This document shows, in pieces, positions 6,891 to 15,612 of a stretch of 64,000 nucleotides of DNA. Made by a program: the position numbers and the translations under genes. Each line of letters begins with the position of its first letter. The stretch's first letter is position 1. Location: assembly GCA_019114225.1 (NCBI GenBank), contig DXFW01000020.1, positions 62,001 to 126,000 of the forward strand. The letters are read 5' to 3'. The stretch comes from Candidatus Allofournierella pullicola (GTDB taxonomy: Bacteria > Bacillota > Clostridia > Oscillospirales > Ruminococcaceae). Under the pieces are notes generated by a model. The model had not been told where the DNA came from, did not search any database, and saw only the letters and a list, made by a program, of their open reading frames with translations.

Positions 6891-7642
6891 GCCCAGTGCT
6901 CCACCACGTCCCGCAAAAGCTGCGCGCAGCCGGGCACCTCCCGGTCATAGTAAGCGGTGAACCGCTCGTCCAGCACATACAGCTGGGCAATGCCCCGATG
7001 CTTTTGGGGCGTCAGGTCTTTCACCGTCACCGCCAGCCAGCGGCGGTGCAGTGCATAGAGTTCCTTGCCCTCCTCGCTGCCGGGCGCAAGGCCTGCCTTC
7101 ACGGCTGCTTCCAGCCTTTGGCGCAGCTCGGCATCCAGCGCGTTCCACGCGTCGTACTGCTCCTGCGTCAGACCCATCAAACTGGCGTTGGTGGCATCCA
7201 CCGCCCCGTCGCCATATTTTGCCCGGGCCTCTTCGCCGTGGGCGGCCTCGTTCTCCGCCACCAGTTTCGCTTTCAGGGCGGCAAATTTCTTTTCGTCCTC
7301 CATAGGCTCCTTCCTTTCTTCGCAGCCGATGGTCTCTTTCACCGACTGAATCAGGTCTTCCAGCCGGGCTTTCTGCGCCTGCAGGGCAGCCAGGTGCTGC
7401 CGCAGGGCGGCCAGCCGGTCAAAGGAGGGCGCGTCCAGACATTCCCGGATACGGGCCAGCTCCACCCCGAGAGCCCGGTAAAACAAGATGTCCTGCAGCC
7501 GGTCCACCTGGGCCGGGCCATAGTAGCGGTAGCCGCTCTCGGCTACCCGGCCGGGCTTCAGCAGGCCGATCTCGTCGTACCAGCGCAGGGTGCGGGTGGA
7601 CACCCCCGACAGGCGCGACAACTCATGGATGGAATATTCCAT
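6884..7642 (-). CDS. MerR-family regulator with TipAS antibiotic-recognition domain
   Basis: A 252-residue TipA-like regulator. Residues 1-70 form the MerR winged helix (YSIHELSRLSGVSTRTLRWYDEIGLL, ESGYRYYG), a coiled coil spans about 75-115, and the C-terminal 130 residues match the TipAS domain, an all-helical pocket that in Streptomyces TipA binds thiopeptides. An internal methionine near 113 with an upstream AAGGAGCC could allow a short TipAS-only product, as known for tipA; this is an inference. The promoter at 7666-7696 has the 19-base spacer characteristic of MerR-controlled promoters, so autoregulation is likely. Confidence 0.85.
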   Translation of the reverse strand: MEYSIHELSRLSGVSTRTLRWYDEIGLLKPGRVAESGYRYYGPAQVDRLQDILFYRALGVELARIRECLDAPSFDRLAALRQHLAALQAQKARLEDLIQSVKETIGCEERKEPMEDEKKFAALKAKLVAENEAAHGEEARAKYGDGAVDATNASLMGLTQEQYDAWNALDAELRQRLEAAVKAGLAPGSEEGKELYALHRRWLAVTVKDLTPQKHRGIAQLYVLDERFTAYYDREVPGCAQLLRDVVEHWAK

Positions 7643-7665
7643 GCTGCTCCCTCCTTCCTGCTATC

Positions 7666-7696
7666 AGTGTACCAGTTGACGTTACGGCAGAGTCAA
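7666..7696 (-). promoter_or_regulatory. MerR-type promoter/operator with 19-base spacer
   Basis: On the minus strand TTGACT (7691-7696) and TACACT (7666-7671) are 19 bases apart rather than 17. An inverted repeat TTGAC/GTCAA (7676-7680 and 7692-7696) lies within the spacer. This is the classic geometry of promoters that MerR proteins untwist. Confidence 0.7.
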
Positions 7697-7750
7697 GAGG
7701 GAAACGAAATGTTTCTGAAAAGAATTTTGCCCCGGGGCAAGTGGCGAAAA

Positions 7751-8413
7751 TCATTCGTTCAGGACTCCGTCTGTCAAGGTCAGAATCCTGCTTGCGGCCT
7801 TTGCCACATTGCTGTCATGGGTGATCTGCAGAATGGTGTTGCCCTGCCGGTTCAAATCGCGGAACAGCGCAAGGATTTCCTGCCCGATTTTTGAGTCCAG
7901 CGCACCGGTGGGCTCGTCGGCCAACAGAACCGCCGGGCGGGTGATGAGAGCTCTTGCAATGGCAGCGCGCTGCTGCTGCCCGCCGGAAAGCTCGTTCGGT
8001 TTATGGGCTTGCCGCTCTGCCAGGCCCACCATCTCCAGAATCTCCTGCGCCTTTTCCTGGGCGCTTTTGCGGTCTATGCCCCGGATCAGCAGCGGCATCA
8101 TCACGTTTTGCAGCACCGAGTATCTGGGAATCAGATGATATTTCTGAAAGATGAAGCCTATCTTTTCATTCCGGATGACCGCCAGCACGTCCGGTTCGCT
8201 TTGCTCCACGGAAATGCCGTCGATGGTATAGCGGCCTGTATCCAGCGTGTCCATGCAGCCGATGATGTTCATCAGCGTGGACTTGCCGCTGCCGGACGCG
8301 CCGAGGATGGACACAAACTCTCCCCGTTCCACCCGCAGTGATACATCTTTCAGCACATGGAGTGAATTTTTGCCCACGCGGTAGGATTTGTTGACGTCCT
8401 CCAGGCAAATCAT
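7751..8413 (-). CDS. MacB/LolD-type ABC transporter ATPase
   Basis: A 220-residue ATPase with all motifs intact: Walker A GASGSGKST near residue 40, Q-loop IFQKYHLIPRYS, signature LSGGQQQR near 138, Walker B VLLADEPTGAL near 158 and the H-loop ITHDS near 195. The family exports lipoproteins, peptides or drugs with a MacB-like permease and a MacA-like fusion protein. The start at the ATG 8413 is just after the TGA of the lipoprotein remnant (8416). All three partners upstream (8416-11504) are damaged, so this may be an orphan ATPase in a dying operon. Confidence 0.9.
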   Translation of the reverse strand: MICLEDVNKSYRVGKNSLHVLKDVSLRVERGEFVSILGASGSGKSTLMNIIGCMDTLDTGRYTIDGISVEQSEPDVLAVIRNEKIGFIFQKYHLIPRYSVLQNVMMPLLIRGIDRKSAQEKAQEILEMVGLAERQAHKPNELSGGQQQRAAIARALITRPAVLLADEPTGALDSKIGQEILALFRDLNRQGNTILQITHDSNVAKAASRILTLTDGVLNE

Positions 8414-8415
8414 GA

Positions 8416-8976
8416 TCACATCACCATCAGATGTTCCACCACGCCGGTGGTCTCATTTACGATCACCTGCACAAGGCTCCCCTTGTTCACGGCGTCAAGG
8501 CTGACTTCTTTGCCCATCGCATTGGTGATTTTCGCACCGGCCGGAATGGTGAAGTCGCGCACTTCTCCGGTGAACTCGATGGGCAGCTGCTCCGCGGGCG
8601 CGTTGCCCGCGCTTTCGTCCGTTCCGCTCTCCGCCGCGTCATCCGGCATCGGGACGATGATGGTGGTCGTGTTCTCGCCGGCAAACGCCTCGTCGTCTCT
8701 GGGGCGAATTTCCTGATTGCCATTTTCATCCACGTAGGCCACCTCATCGGAACCCTCGCTGCTGTCCAGCACAATTTCGCCCAGGCTCAGGGTGATGTCG
8801 TTGCCCACCTTGTCCGACACCTGGCCCATATAGCTTGCGATTTTCACTGTCTATTCCGCGGCTTCGGGGGCGCTTTCGGCCTGCGCCGGCACAGAGGTTT
8901 CGGCGGGCTGCCCCGAACAAGCGGCCAACACAAAGGCGAGGGTAAGAGCAAGTGCAGTCACGATCGAATTTTTCAT
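8416..8976 (-). pseudogene. lipoprotein gene interrupted by an in-frame amber codon
   Basis: An ATG at 8976 opens a lipoprotein signal peptide (MKNSIVTALALTLAFVLAACS; lipobox LAAC at residue 20). After 41 codons the frame meets TAG at 8851-8853. The same frame continues open from codon 43 to 8416 with a Glu/Asp-rich beta-type domain (GQVSDKVGNDITLSLGEI and so on). A GTG at 8847 could restart translation but would make an unexported fragment. A CAG-to-TAG change is the simplest origin. The intact protein would be an envelope lipoprotein of the MacAB-type operon. Confidence 0.75.
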
Positions 8977-9005
8977 TTTTCTATCTCCTTAAAAGTGGGT
9001 TTGAT

Positions 9006-9997
9006 TTATTCTTCAGCCAATGCCTGGACCGGCATTAGCAGCGAAGCCTTGTAAGCGGGGTAAAACCCGAACAGCGTGCTGGTGGCAACGGCAAAGACAC
9101 ACGCCAGAACTTTGCCGTCCCAGGAAGGCCAGACGGGAATTTCCGTGAAGGCCATCAGAGCAATGGCGGGAAAGCTCAGCGCCACGCCCACCGCGCCGGA
9201 AAACACGCCGATACAAAAAGACTCCAGCAGAAACTGAAACAGGATGTCCTTTTCCTTAGCGCCCAGCGCCTTCAGAATGCCGATTTCCTTTGTGCACTCT
9301 TTCACCGTCACAAACATGACGTTCATAATACCAATGCCGCCGACCACAAAGACAATCACCGCCACCGACACCAAAAGCAGCTTCATGGTGGTAGCCGACG
9401 CGGTGGCCGCTTCGATCCGCGTGCCGGCGTCGGACACGGAATAGGCGCTCGCCTCGGTCATATAGTAGTTCAGGGTACGATGTAACTGCCCACCGCGTCG
9501 CCGGTGCCGAACAGCTTCTCGGCGATTTTGCTGCCGATGACGGCAACCCGCTCACCATCTTCAAAATCCGTTTCTCCGAAATCCGCGCCCCGCTCAAAAG
9601 AGAGGTTGGATATTTCGGCGTAACCGGGCGTGACGCCCACCAGATTGGCGGACTGCTTTTTCGAGTTATACGTCACTTCCTGAAAACCGCTGGCCCGCAG
9701 GTACATTCCTTGCAGGGTGGTGCTTTCTTCCATGACTTTTTCCACCAGCTCCGGGGTCAGCTTTTCCACCGTGGTAATGTCTTTTCCGCCCCCCAGCGCA
9801 GTATAGTCCAGATTCACATAGATGGTGTCGGCCGAAAGGTTCGAAAACTGCTTTGCCGCCTCCCGCTCTCCGCCTTTGCCGATGGCGATCACCAGAATGA
9901 TGGTGCCGACGATAATGCCCAGAGTGGTGAGCAGGAGGCGGAATTTGTTTTCAATCATGTTGAGGGTGACAATATGAAAGGTTTCACTCAGCCGCAT
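9006..9997 (-). pseudogene. MacB-like ABC permease with internal deletion and frame break
   Basis: The first part (9997-9470) encodes the N-terminal transmembrane helix (LLTTLGIIVGTIILVIAIG) and most of the MacB_PCD periplasmic domain, ending at AVGSYIVP and a TGA. The second part (from about 9479 to 9006), in another frame, resumes with RTLNYYMTEASAYSV, then DAGTRIEAATASA and the last three membrane helices with VGGIGIMNV and KEIGILKALG. Compared with intact MacB permeases (about 400 residues), roughly 60-90 residues between the two halves are missing. The joint lies near 9480. A functional permease is not expected. Confidence 0.8.
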
Positions 9998-10000
9998 ACA

Positions 10001-11504
10001 TTACTCCTGCACAACGACGACTTCGCCTTCGGCAAGTCCATCCAGAATTTCGCTGACACGCCCGTCGGAAAAGCCTGTTAGAATCTGCTTGCGCACGAGC
10101 TCTCCGTTTTCGTCCCTCACGAGCACATGCTGCCGGCCGTTTTCCAACGTGATCGCCTTGTTGGACAAGGTCAGAACGTCAGCCTTTTCTTTCAGGATGA
10201 TGGTGGCATAAGCCTTCATTCCGGGAAGGAGCATTTGCCCGCCGGTTTCAACGGAGATGGTGACGGGATAGTCTCCGTTGTCATTGGCCACGAGAAGCCG
10301 CTCGGTTACCGTGCCGGTGAATTTCTGCTCGGCATAGGCGTCCACATAGATGTCGACCTTCTGCCCCACGGACACGCTGCCGATGTCCGCGGCGCTGACG
10401 GGCACCGTCATGCTAATTTCGTCAAGCTCGCCCACAACGCAAAGGGGCTTGCCGTCCACAACGGTGTCGCCAGCTTTATAGTTGAGCGACGTCACGACGC
10501 CGTCCAGCTGCGCACAGAGAACAGGCTCCCGTGCCAACGCCTCCAGCCGGGCCACCTTTTCCTGCGCGGCCTGCACGTTCCGGTTTGCCTTTGCGATGTT
10601 CTCATCAAGCGTTTTCAGTTCTTCACCGGTCTTGTAATCCGCGAAAGCGTTGTCATCGTTCTGGTTTTCCAGCGCCTGCTGATACTGTTTTTCGGCCCGT
10701 TCCAGTTCTTCCCGTTTGAGGGCCAGCGCTTCGCGGTCACTCTTTAGCGCAGCCTCGCACGCCTGCTGCTGCCTTTTGAGCTGCTCCAATTCCGTAAAGA
10801 CGGGGTCGGCCAGGTACGCGTCGGCCTCTTGCTGCAGGGCGGTGTTTTCGTTCTGCAGCTTTGTTATTTCCAAACGCAGGGCGTTCGGGTCCCCCGCCGT
10901 GGGGGCCGCTTCCTGCCCCTCCGCCGGGAAGGCGGAGATATCCTGCCCTTGGGCATCGCTCTCCGCCTGAAGGACTTCCTCATTCAAGGGCCCGATCTCC
11001 AGGATGTTCTGGTTGATTTTTTCTTTTAGGCTCCGGGCCTTTTCCTGCAGTTCGTCCGCTTTGGAAGAGCTTTCTTCGACCTGCTGGCGAATCTGAGTCA
11101 GCGCGGTTTCCTGCTGGGCAACGGACGCTTCCAGTCGCTTTTTTTCGCTTGTCAGCTTTTCGCTTTGGCTGGCATATTCCTGCTTCACGCCGTCGAGGCC
11201 GTCCTGTTTGTTTTTGTCATTCTGGGCAACGAGCACATCTTTGGAGCCCGACGCCTGCAGCAAAGCGGCGTTTGCCTCGGAGAGCTCGTTTTTCGCGGTC
11301 TTTATCAATTCATTCAGGTCTTCCGTAGAAATCAGCGCAAGCGGGTCGCCCTTTTTGACCTCACTGCCCACCTTCACCAGCAGCTCCTGCACCACGACGC
11401 CCGCTTCAAAGCTATGGGCGTTGGGGCCGGTCTCCAAAAGCCCGCTGGACTCCACCCCCACTGTGATTGTATCCCGCGCCGCCGTGTATTCCCGCTCCCG
11501 CACC
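10001..11504 (-). pseudogene. HlyD/MacA-type membrane fusion protein lacking its membrane anchor
   Basis: About 500 residues of a periplasmic-type adaptor: a lipoyl-like half-motif (GVVVQELLVKVGSEVKKGDPL), a long coiled coil with heptads over about 100-300, the second lipoyl half (LCAQLDGVVTSLNYKAGDTVV), a beta-barrel and a MacA C-terminal domain (NGRQHVLVRDENGELVRKQI). The usual N-terminal cytosolic tail and transmembrane helix are absent: upstream of REYTAARDTITVG (about 11500) the sequence is that of the response-regulator end in a different frame. An alternative TTG start at 11530 reads through the joint but adds no anchor. Confidence 0.75.
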
Positions 11505-11906
11505 ATAACCCATTCCCCGGACGGTCTCAATGGAAGTTTGCGCCCCCAGCGCTTTCAGTTTCTTTCTTAAAAACGAGATATAGACCTCCACATGGCGGTC
11601 TTCCGCTTCGCTGTCGAAGCCCCAGACTTTCTCGATGATCCGCTCTTTCGAGAGAACGCCGCCCCGCGCGTTCATCAGCATTTCCAAAAGCTGGCTTTCC
11701 TTCAGGGTGAGCTTGAACGATTCATTTTTGCAAAACAGCGAGAGGGTGTAGGGGTTCAGGATGATAATATCGTAGATACCGGAAAGGGCGCAGTCCAGGC
11801 CATAGTCGCCTTCGTGTGCCAGGTCGACGGTGTAGTTGTTTTTCCCCAGGACCTGCGCCACGGCCTGTGCCATGTATTCCTCGTCTTCCACCAATAAGAT
11901 CCGCAT
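11505..11906 (-). pseudogene. OmpR-family response regulator, internally truncated
   Basis: Residues 1-50 are the start of a receiver domain (MRILLVEDEE, AGDYGLD-like helix, IYDIIIL) and stop just where the phosphoacceptor aspartate should be. At about 11756 the frame passes directly to NPYTLSLFCKNESFKLTLKE, the beginning of a winged-helix effector domain that continues to ETVRGMGY. About 80 residues including the Asp are missing, so it cannot be phosphorylated normally. After GMGY (11505) the sequence runs out of frame into the fusion-protein gene, so the expected histidine kinase gene is gone. Confidence 0.8.
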
Positions 11907-12060
11907 ATCCCACTGCCTCCTTTCTGAAATCGATTCAGTATAACGCCCGAACCTTTAACGAACCTATAATCCCCCGTTGAACCGCAGTGTTATTTTTTCT
12001 ATTGTAACTCCGGATAAACAAAGATGGAAGCGTCACTCGCAATGGCTTGCCGAACCAAAC

Positions 12061-12837
12061 TCAGCCAGGATCATAGGTGGCAAGCGCCTCGCTCAGCTGC
12101 GGCAGCCACGGCGGGCCGTCGTAGCCCACGCTGGGAACGTAAATTTGCATCCACTCCACCTTTCCGTTCCGCCAGGTGCCCTGGCAGGTGAGCAGATAGG
12201 TGATGTTCTCCTGCTGCACCGTCAGCTCCAGTTCGGTGAAGAGGAACATATCGTCCAGCCTGGTGCTGCTGAAACTTGCCTCGGCGTTTCGGATGGTCAC
12301 GCCCTGCTCCCTGAGTTCCTCCAGCGCTTCATAAATACCGGCGGCATTGCCGGTATATTTTTCTATCCCCTCTTTGTCGTAGTTCTCCAGCGCCCGGGCC
12401 GCATTGCGGGCGCACAGCCACGCAGGGACACACCGCCAGGCGAACCCGTCACCGCCCAGCGTTCCGTTCAGAACCGGCAGGACGAGCAGCAGAGCCAGGC
12501 AGAGCCCCAGCGCCGCCAGCAGGCTTCGCTTGCGCGTGGTTTTTCCCTTCCGGGCAATTTCCTGTTCCGAATACCGGAGCACATCCTGCACGGCGCTGTC
12601 CACATTTTCCGGGTGTGCCTCTTGCTTTGCCCTTGCGCCGGAGATGAGTTCCAGCACAGTGGTGTCCAGCTCTTGCGCCAGAGGTTCCAGCAGGGCAATG
12701 TCCGGGGCACACAGTCCCCGCTCCCATTTGGACACCGCCCGGTCGGTCACATGCAGGCGCTGAGCCAGTTCCTTCTGGGTCAGATCCTTTTCTTTGCGGA
12801 GTTCCCGTATCAGCGCGCCGGTGGCTTCGTTGTTCAT
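12061..12837 (-). CDS. XRE-family membrane-anchored regulator
   Basis: A 258-residue protein. Residues 1-65 are a helix-turn-helix of the XRE type (LTQKELAQRLHVTDRAVSKWERG). A linker leads to one transmembrane helix near residues 105-130 (LLAALGLCLALLLVLPVL) and an extracytoplasmic region of about 125 residues of unknown fold. This domain layout is common in Clostridia and suggests sensing at the cell surface by a DNA-bound protein. The ATG at 12837 has GGGAGGGG upstream; the longer frame upstream is non-coding. No obvious target operon adjoins it. Confidence 0.8.
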   Translation of the reverse strand: MNNEATGALIRELRKEKDLTQKELAQRLHVTDRAVSKWERGLCAPDIALLEPLAQELDTTVLELISGARAKQEAHPENVDSAVQDVLRYSEQEIARKGKTTRKRSLLAALGLCLALLLVLPVLNGTLGGDGFAWRCVPAWLCARNAARALENYDKEGIEKYTGNAAGIYEALEELREQGVTIRNAEASFSSTRLDDMFLFTELELTVQQENITYLLTCQGTWRNGKVEWMQIYVPSVGYDGPPWLPQLSEALATYDPG

Positions 12838-13018
12838 CGCTCGCCCCTCCCTTTTGCCCCTATTATACCTCCTCGCCGCCGTCCCTGCACCCAACCGCTG
12901 GTTGAGCGTGCTGCCCGCCCGGCAGAAGTGCATTTCTTTGTCGTTTGCCGCTTGTTGCGCTTCGGATTTCATACTACAATAGGACATATGAAGAGGAGCA
13001 TGGAAAAGGAGAATCTTT

Positions 13019-13465
13019 ATGCCCACTGTATTGATCGACGCGGACGGCTGCCCGGTCGTAGACGTGACCATCCGTCTCTGCAAAAGCCGTGAAGTGCCGG
13101 TGCTCATTCTCTGCGACACAGCCCACCGCATTGAACGGGACGGGGCTGAAACGCTGGTGTTCGACAAGGGCGCCGACAGCGTAGATTTCGCCTTGGTCAA
13201 CCAGGTGCGCGCCGGAGATATCGTGGTCACGCAGGACTACGGGCTTGCCAGCATGTGCCTGGCCCGCCGGGCCCGGGTGCTGAACCAGAACGGGCTGGAA
13301 TACACCGCCGGCAACATCGACGCGCTGCTGGAGCGCCGCTGGCAAAACAAAAAACTCCTTCGGGCCGGCAAACACCCGAAGGGACCCGCCAAGCGCACAA
13401 AGGATCAAGACACGGCCTTTGCAAACGCGCTGGAAGAGCTGCTGCGCGGCTGCGCCGCACTGTAA
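13019..13465 (+). CDS. YaiI/YqxD (DUF188) family protein
   Basis: A 148-residue protein with the complete DUF188 pattern: an IDADGCPVVD start, the DTAHRIE and FDKGADSVDFAL segments, then VVTQDYGLA and a basic tail KGPAKRTKDQD. The acidic residues resemble a PIN-like nuclease arrangement, but the biochemical role of the family is not established. The ATG is preceded by AAAGGAG with eight-base spacing. The upstream 180-base gap (12838-13018) is a divergent promoter region with the XRE gene. Confidence 0.9.
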   Translation: MPTVLIDADGCPVVDVTIRLCKSREVPVLILCDTAHRIERDGAETLVFDKGADSVDFALVNQVRAGDIVVTQDYGLASMCLARRARVLNQNGLEYTAGNIDALLERRWQNKKLLRAGKHPKGPAKRTKDQDTAFANALEELLRGCAAL

Positions 13466-13493
13466 TGAGCCTCGGGAAAGAGAGGGATGAGCA

Positions 13494-14168
13494 ATGCACA
13501 CATTTGTTGCAGGCGGCAAGACCGTGACGGTTTTGCCCGCCAGTGTGCCGGACGCGCCGGTGGTCTATCTGAACACTTTCGGTGACGAAGGCCAAAACGT
13601 TTTTGGCGTGCTGGCTTCCGGCGGCTGTCCGCCGCTCTCGCTGGTGGCCATCAGCGGCCTTGACTGGAACCGCGACATGGCCCCCTGGGACTGCCCCGCG
13701 GTATTCAAAAACGCCGGGGCATTTTCCGGCGGCGCCGACGAACACCTCCGGCTCCTGGTCCGGGACATCCTGCCTGTGGCAGAGACAAAACTGCAAGGCA
13801 CTCCCCGCTGGCGCGGGATCGCGGGTTATTCTCTGGCGGGGCTGTTCGCGCTGTATGCCCTTTACGGGACGGATGTGTTTTCCCGTGCGGCCAGTGTGTC
13901 CGGCTCGCTCTGGTTTCCCGGGTTTCGGGAATATGTTTTCTCCCATGAGCCAAAACGCCGGCCGGACCGCGTTTATTTTTCCGTGGGCGACAGAGAAAGC
14001 AGAACAAAGAATCCTGTGCTGCAAACGGTACAGGAGAACACCGAGGCAATTTGCGGATATTACCGCGAGATGGGCATTTGCACCACATTCCGGCTGAACC
14101 CGGGCGGGCACCATGAGCGTCCGGCACAGAGAACTGCGGCGGGCATTCAATGGTTGTCCATTGGATAG
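13494..14168 (+). CDS. alpha/beta hydrolase (putative esterase)
   Basis: A 224-residue alpha/beta hydrolase related to the esterase-D/YbbA-like group. The nucleophile elbow GYSLAG is near residue 117; the C-terminal histidine is likely within GGHHERP near 203, and an acidic residue in SVGDRES near 163 could complete the triad. There is no signal peptide. It lies 28 bases after the DUF188 gene and is probably transcribed with it. The substrate is unknown; siderophore or acyl esters are hydrolysed by related enzymes. Confidence 0.75.
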   Translation: MHTFVAGGKTVTVLPASVPDAPVVYLNTFGDEGQNVFGVLASGGCPPLSLVAISGLDWNRDMAPWDCPAVFKNAGAFSGGADEHLRLLVRDILPVAETKLQGTPRWRGIAGYSLAGLFALYALYGTDVFSRAASVSGSLWFPGFREYVFSHEPKRRPDRVYFSVGDRESRTKNPVLQTVQENTEAICGYYREMGICTTFRLNPGGHHERPAQRTAAGIQWLSIG

Positions 14169-14222
14169 CGCCGCTCCGCGCGAGTGTGATACAATAGGAA
14201 AATAACAAGGGGGATTCTCGCC

Positions 14223-14828
14223 ATGAACTTTGACGTCAACAAGCTGGTCTGGACCAGGCCGCCGAAACAGTACCGCATTGCGGCGGACCAAATCGAAATC
14301 ACCACCCAGCCCCACACCGACCTGTGGCAGCGCACTTATTACCATTTCCGGAACGACAACGCTCCCCTGCTGCAGATGGAAACATCGGAACTCTATTTCA
14401 GCTTTGTGGTGAAAACCGACTTTTCCGCCGCCTGTCACCGTTTTGACCAGTGCGGAGTCGTTCTGTATCTGGACAGCGAAAACTGGCTCAAAGCCTCGGT
14501 GGAATTTGAGGATGGCCAGTTTCAGCACCTGGGCAGTGTGGTGACCAACGAGGGTTATTCCGACTGGGCCACCACCGCCATCGACGGTCAGATCCGCACC
14601 ATGTGGTACCGCCTCAGCCGCCGCGGGGACGACTATCGGCTGGAGTGTTCCCGGGACGGGGTCAATTTCAGCCAAATGCGTGTCTGCCACCTGCGCAAAG
14701 GCGGCGGCGCCATCCGTTTCGGCCTTTATGCCTGCTCGCCGGAGGAGTCCTCCTTTACCGCGGTGTTCTCGCACATGCAGGTCACCGAATGCCAGTGGCA
14801 GGCCCACGACGGCCAGCAGCCCGACTGA
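14223..14828 (+). CDS. DUF1349 (concanavalin-like) protein
   Basis: A 201-residue beta-sandwich protein of the DUF1349 family. The visible pattern is RTYYHFRNDNAPLLQM early, FDQCGVVLYLDSENWLKASVEFEDG in the middle, and the closing GLYACSPEESSFTAVFSHM strands, which fit a concanavalin-like lectin/glucanase fold. There is no export signal, so a cytosolic location is expected. The ATG has AAGGGGG upstream. Related yeast and bacterial proteins have no firm function. Confidence 0.85.
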   Translation: MNFDVNKLVWTRPPKQYRIAADQIEITTQPHTDLWQRTYYHFRNDNAPLLQMETSELYFSFVVKTDFSAACHRFDQCGVVLYLDSENWLKASVEFEDGQFQHLGSVVTNEGYSDWATTAIDGQIRTMWYRLSRRGDDYRLECSRDGVNFSQMRVCHLRKGGGAIRFGLYACSPEESSFTAVFSHMQVTECQWQAHDGQQPD

Positions 14829-14878
14829 GCGGTCTTCTCTGACGCGGCCGCCATTCAAAGCCATCAAGGAGAACTGAA

Positions 14879-15289
14879 ATGATTCGAGAGATATGCAAAG
14901 ACGTGCTGTTTCTGGCGCGAAAGTCCGAGCCAGCCACGCCCGAAGACCTGCCGGTGGCGGCAGACCTTCTGGAAACACTGAAAGCCCACGCCGACGGCTG
15001 CGTGGGTATGGCAGCCAATATGATCGGCGTGGCCAAGCGTATCATCGTCTTTGACGATGAGGGCACCTACCGGGTGCTGTTCAACCCGGAGATCGTCAAG
15101 AAAAGCGGTCCCTATGAAGCCGAGGAAGGCTGCCTGTCCCTCTCCGGCACCCGCAAAACAAAGCGCTGGAAGACCATCAAGGTGAAATACCAGGACGAGC
15201 AGTTCCGGGAGCGGTTCAAGACCTGGAGCGGCTGGTCCGCCCAGATCATCCAACATGAAATCGACCACTGCGAGGGAATCATCATATGA
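14879..15289 (+). CDS. peptide-deformylase-like metalloenzyme
   Basis: A 136-residue deformylase-fold protein. The metal-binding motifs are intact: EEGCLS (Cys ligand, near residue 82) and QHEIDH (two His ligands and the catalytic Glu, near 126). Motif 1, normally GxGLAAxQ, reads VGMAANM here, so the conserved Gln is a Met, as in a variant group of short deformylases in Clostridia. Peptide deformylase removes N-formyl groups from nascent proteins; the variant motif and accessory location leave room for another substrate. It is coupled to the next gene by an ATGA overlap at 15286-15289. Confidence 0.8.
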   Translation: MIREICKDVLFLARKSEPATPEDLPVAADLLETLKAHADGCVGMAANMIGVAKRIIVFDDEGTYRVLFNPEIVKKSGPYEAEEGCLSLSGTRKTKRWKTIKVKYQDEQFRERFKTWSGWSAQIIQHEIDHCEGIII

Positions 15290-15600
15290 AAAAGTGCAAA
15301 ATCACCGTCATGCGCGTCACACGGTACGAAGACCTGATGGCGCTCTATGAAAATCCCATCGAACACGCCTGCGATTTGCGGGAAGGCCAGGTGTTCATCG
15401 CGGACGGCTGGGCGAAACCGGAAGGGTTTTGCCCCAGCGCCTGGGACACCCTCTCCCCCTTCGTGCTGGCCTTGAGCCACGGCGCGGAGAACTTCTACGA
15501 CGGCTGGATGAAAAATCCCCGTTCCGCCATGCTCTCCTGCAATGACGGGTTCCGTCCGGTGAGTTTTCTGGTGGAGGCGCTGGACGAGGACGAGGACTGA
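15286..15600 (+). CDS. TIGR04076 family protein
   Basis: A 104-residue protein matching the TIGR04076 pattern: a KCKITVMRV start, a central GQVFIADGWAKPEGFCPSAWDTLSPFVLAL segment and the ending CNDGFRPVSFLVEAL. Conserved cysteines (in FCPSAW and SCNDG) suggest a metal or redox site. Members are often encoded near redox enzymes; here it lies between a deformylase-like gene and an SDR oxidoreductase, with start and stop overlaps showing coupled translation. Function is unknown. Confidence 0.85.
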   Translation: MKKCKITVMRVTRYEDLMALYENPIEHACDLREGQVFIADGWAKPEGFCPSAWDTLSPFVLALSHGAENFYDGWMKNPRSAMLSCNDGFRPVSFLVEALDEDED

Positions 15601-15612
15601 GGAGGAAACACC

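Noticed and set aside
13227-14978. A 583-codon minus-strand open frame across 13.2-15.0 kb
   Set aside because: Antisense of DUF188, hydrolase and DUF1349 genes.
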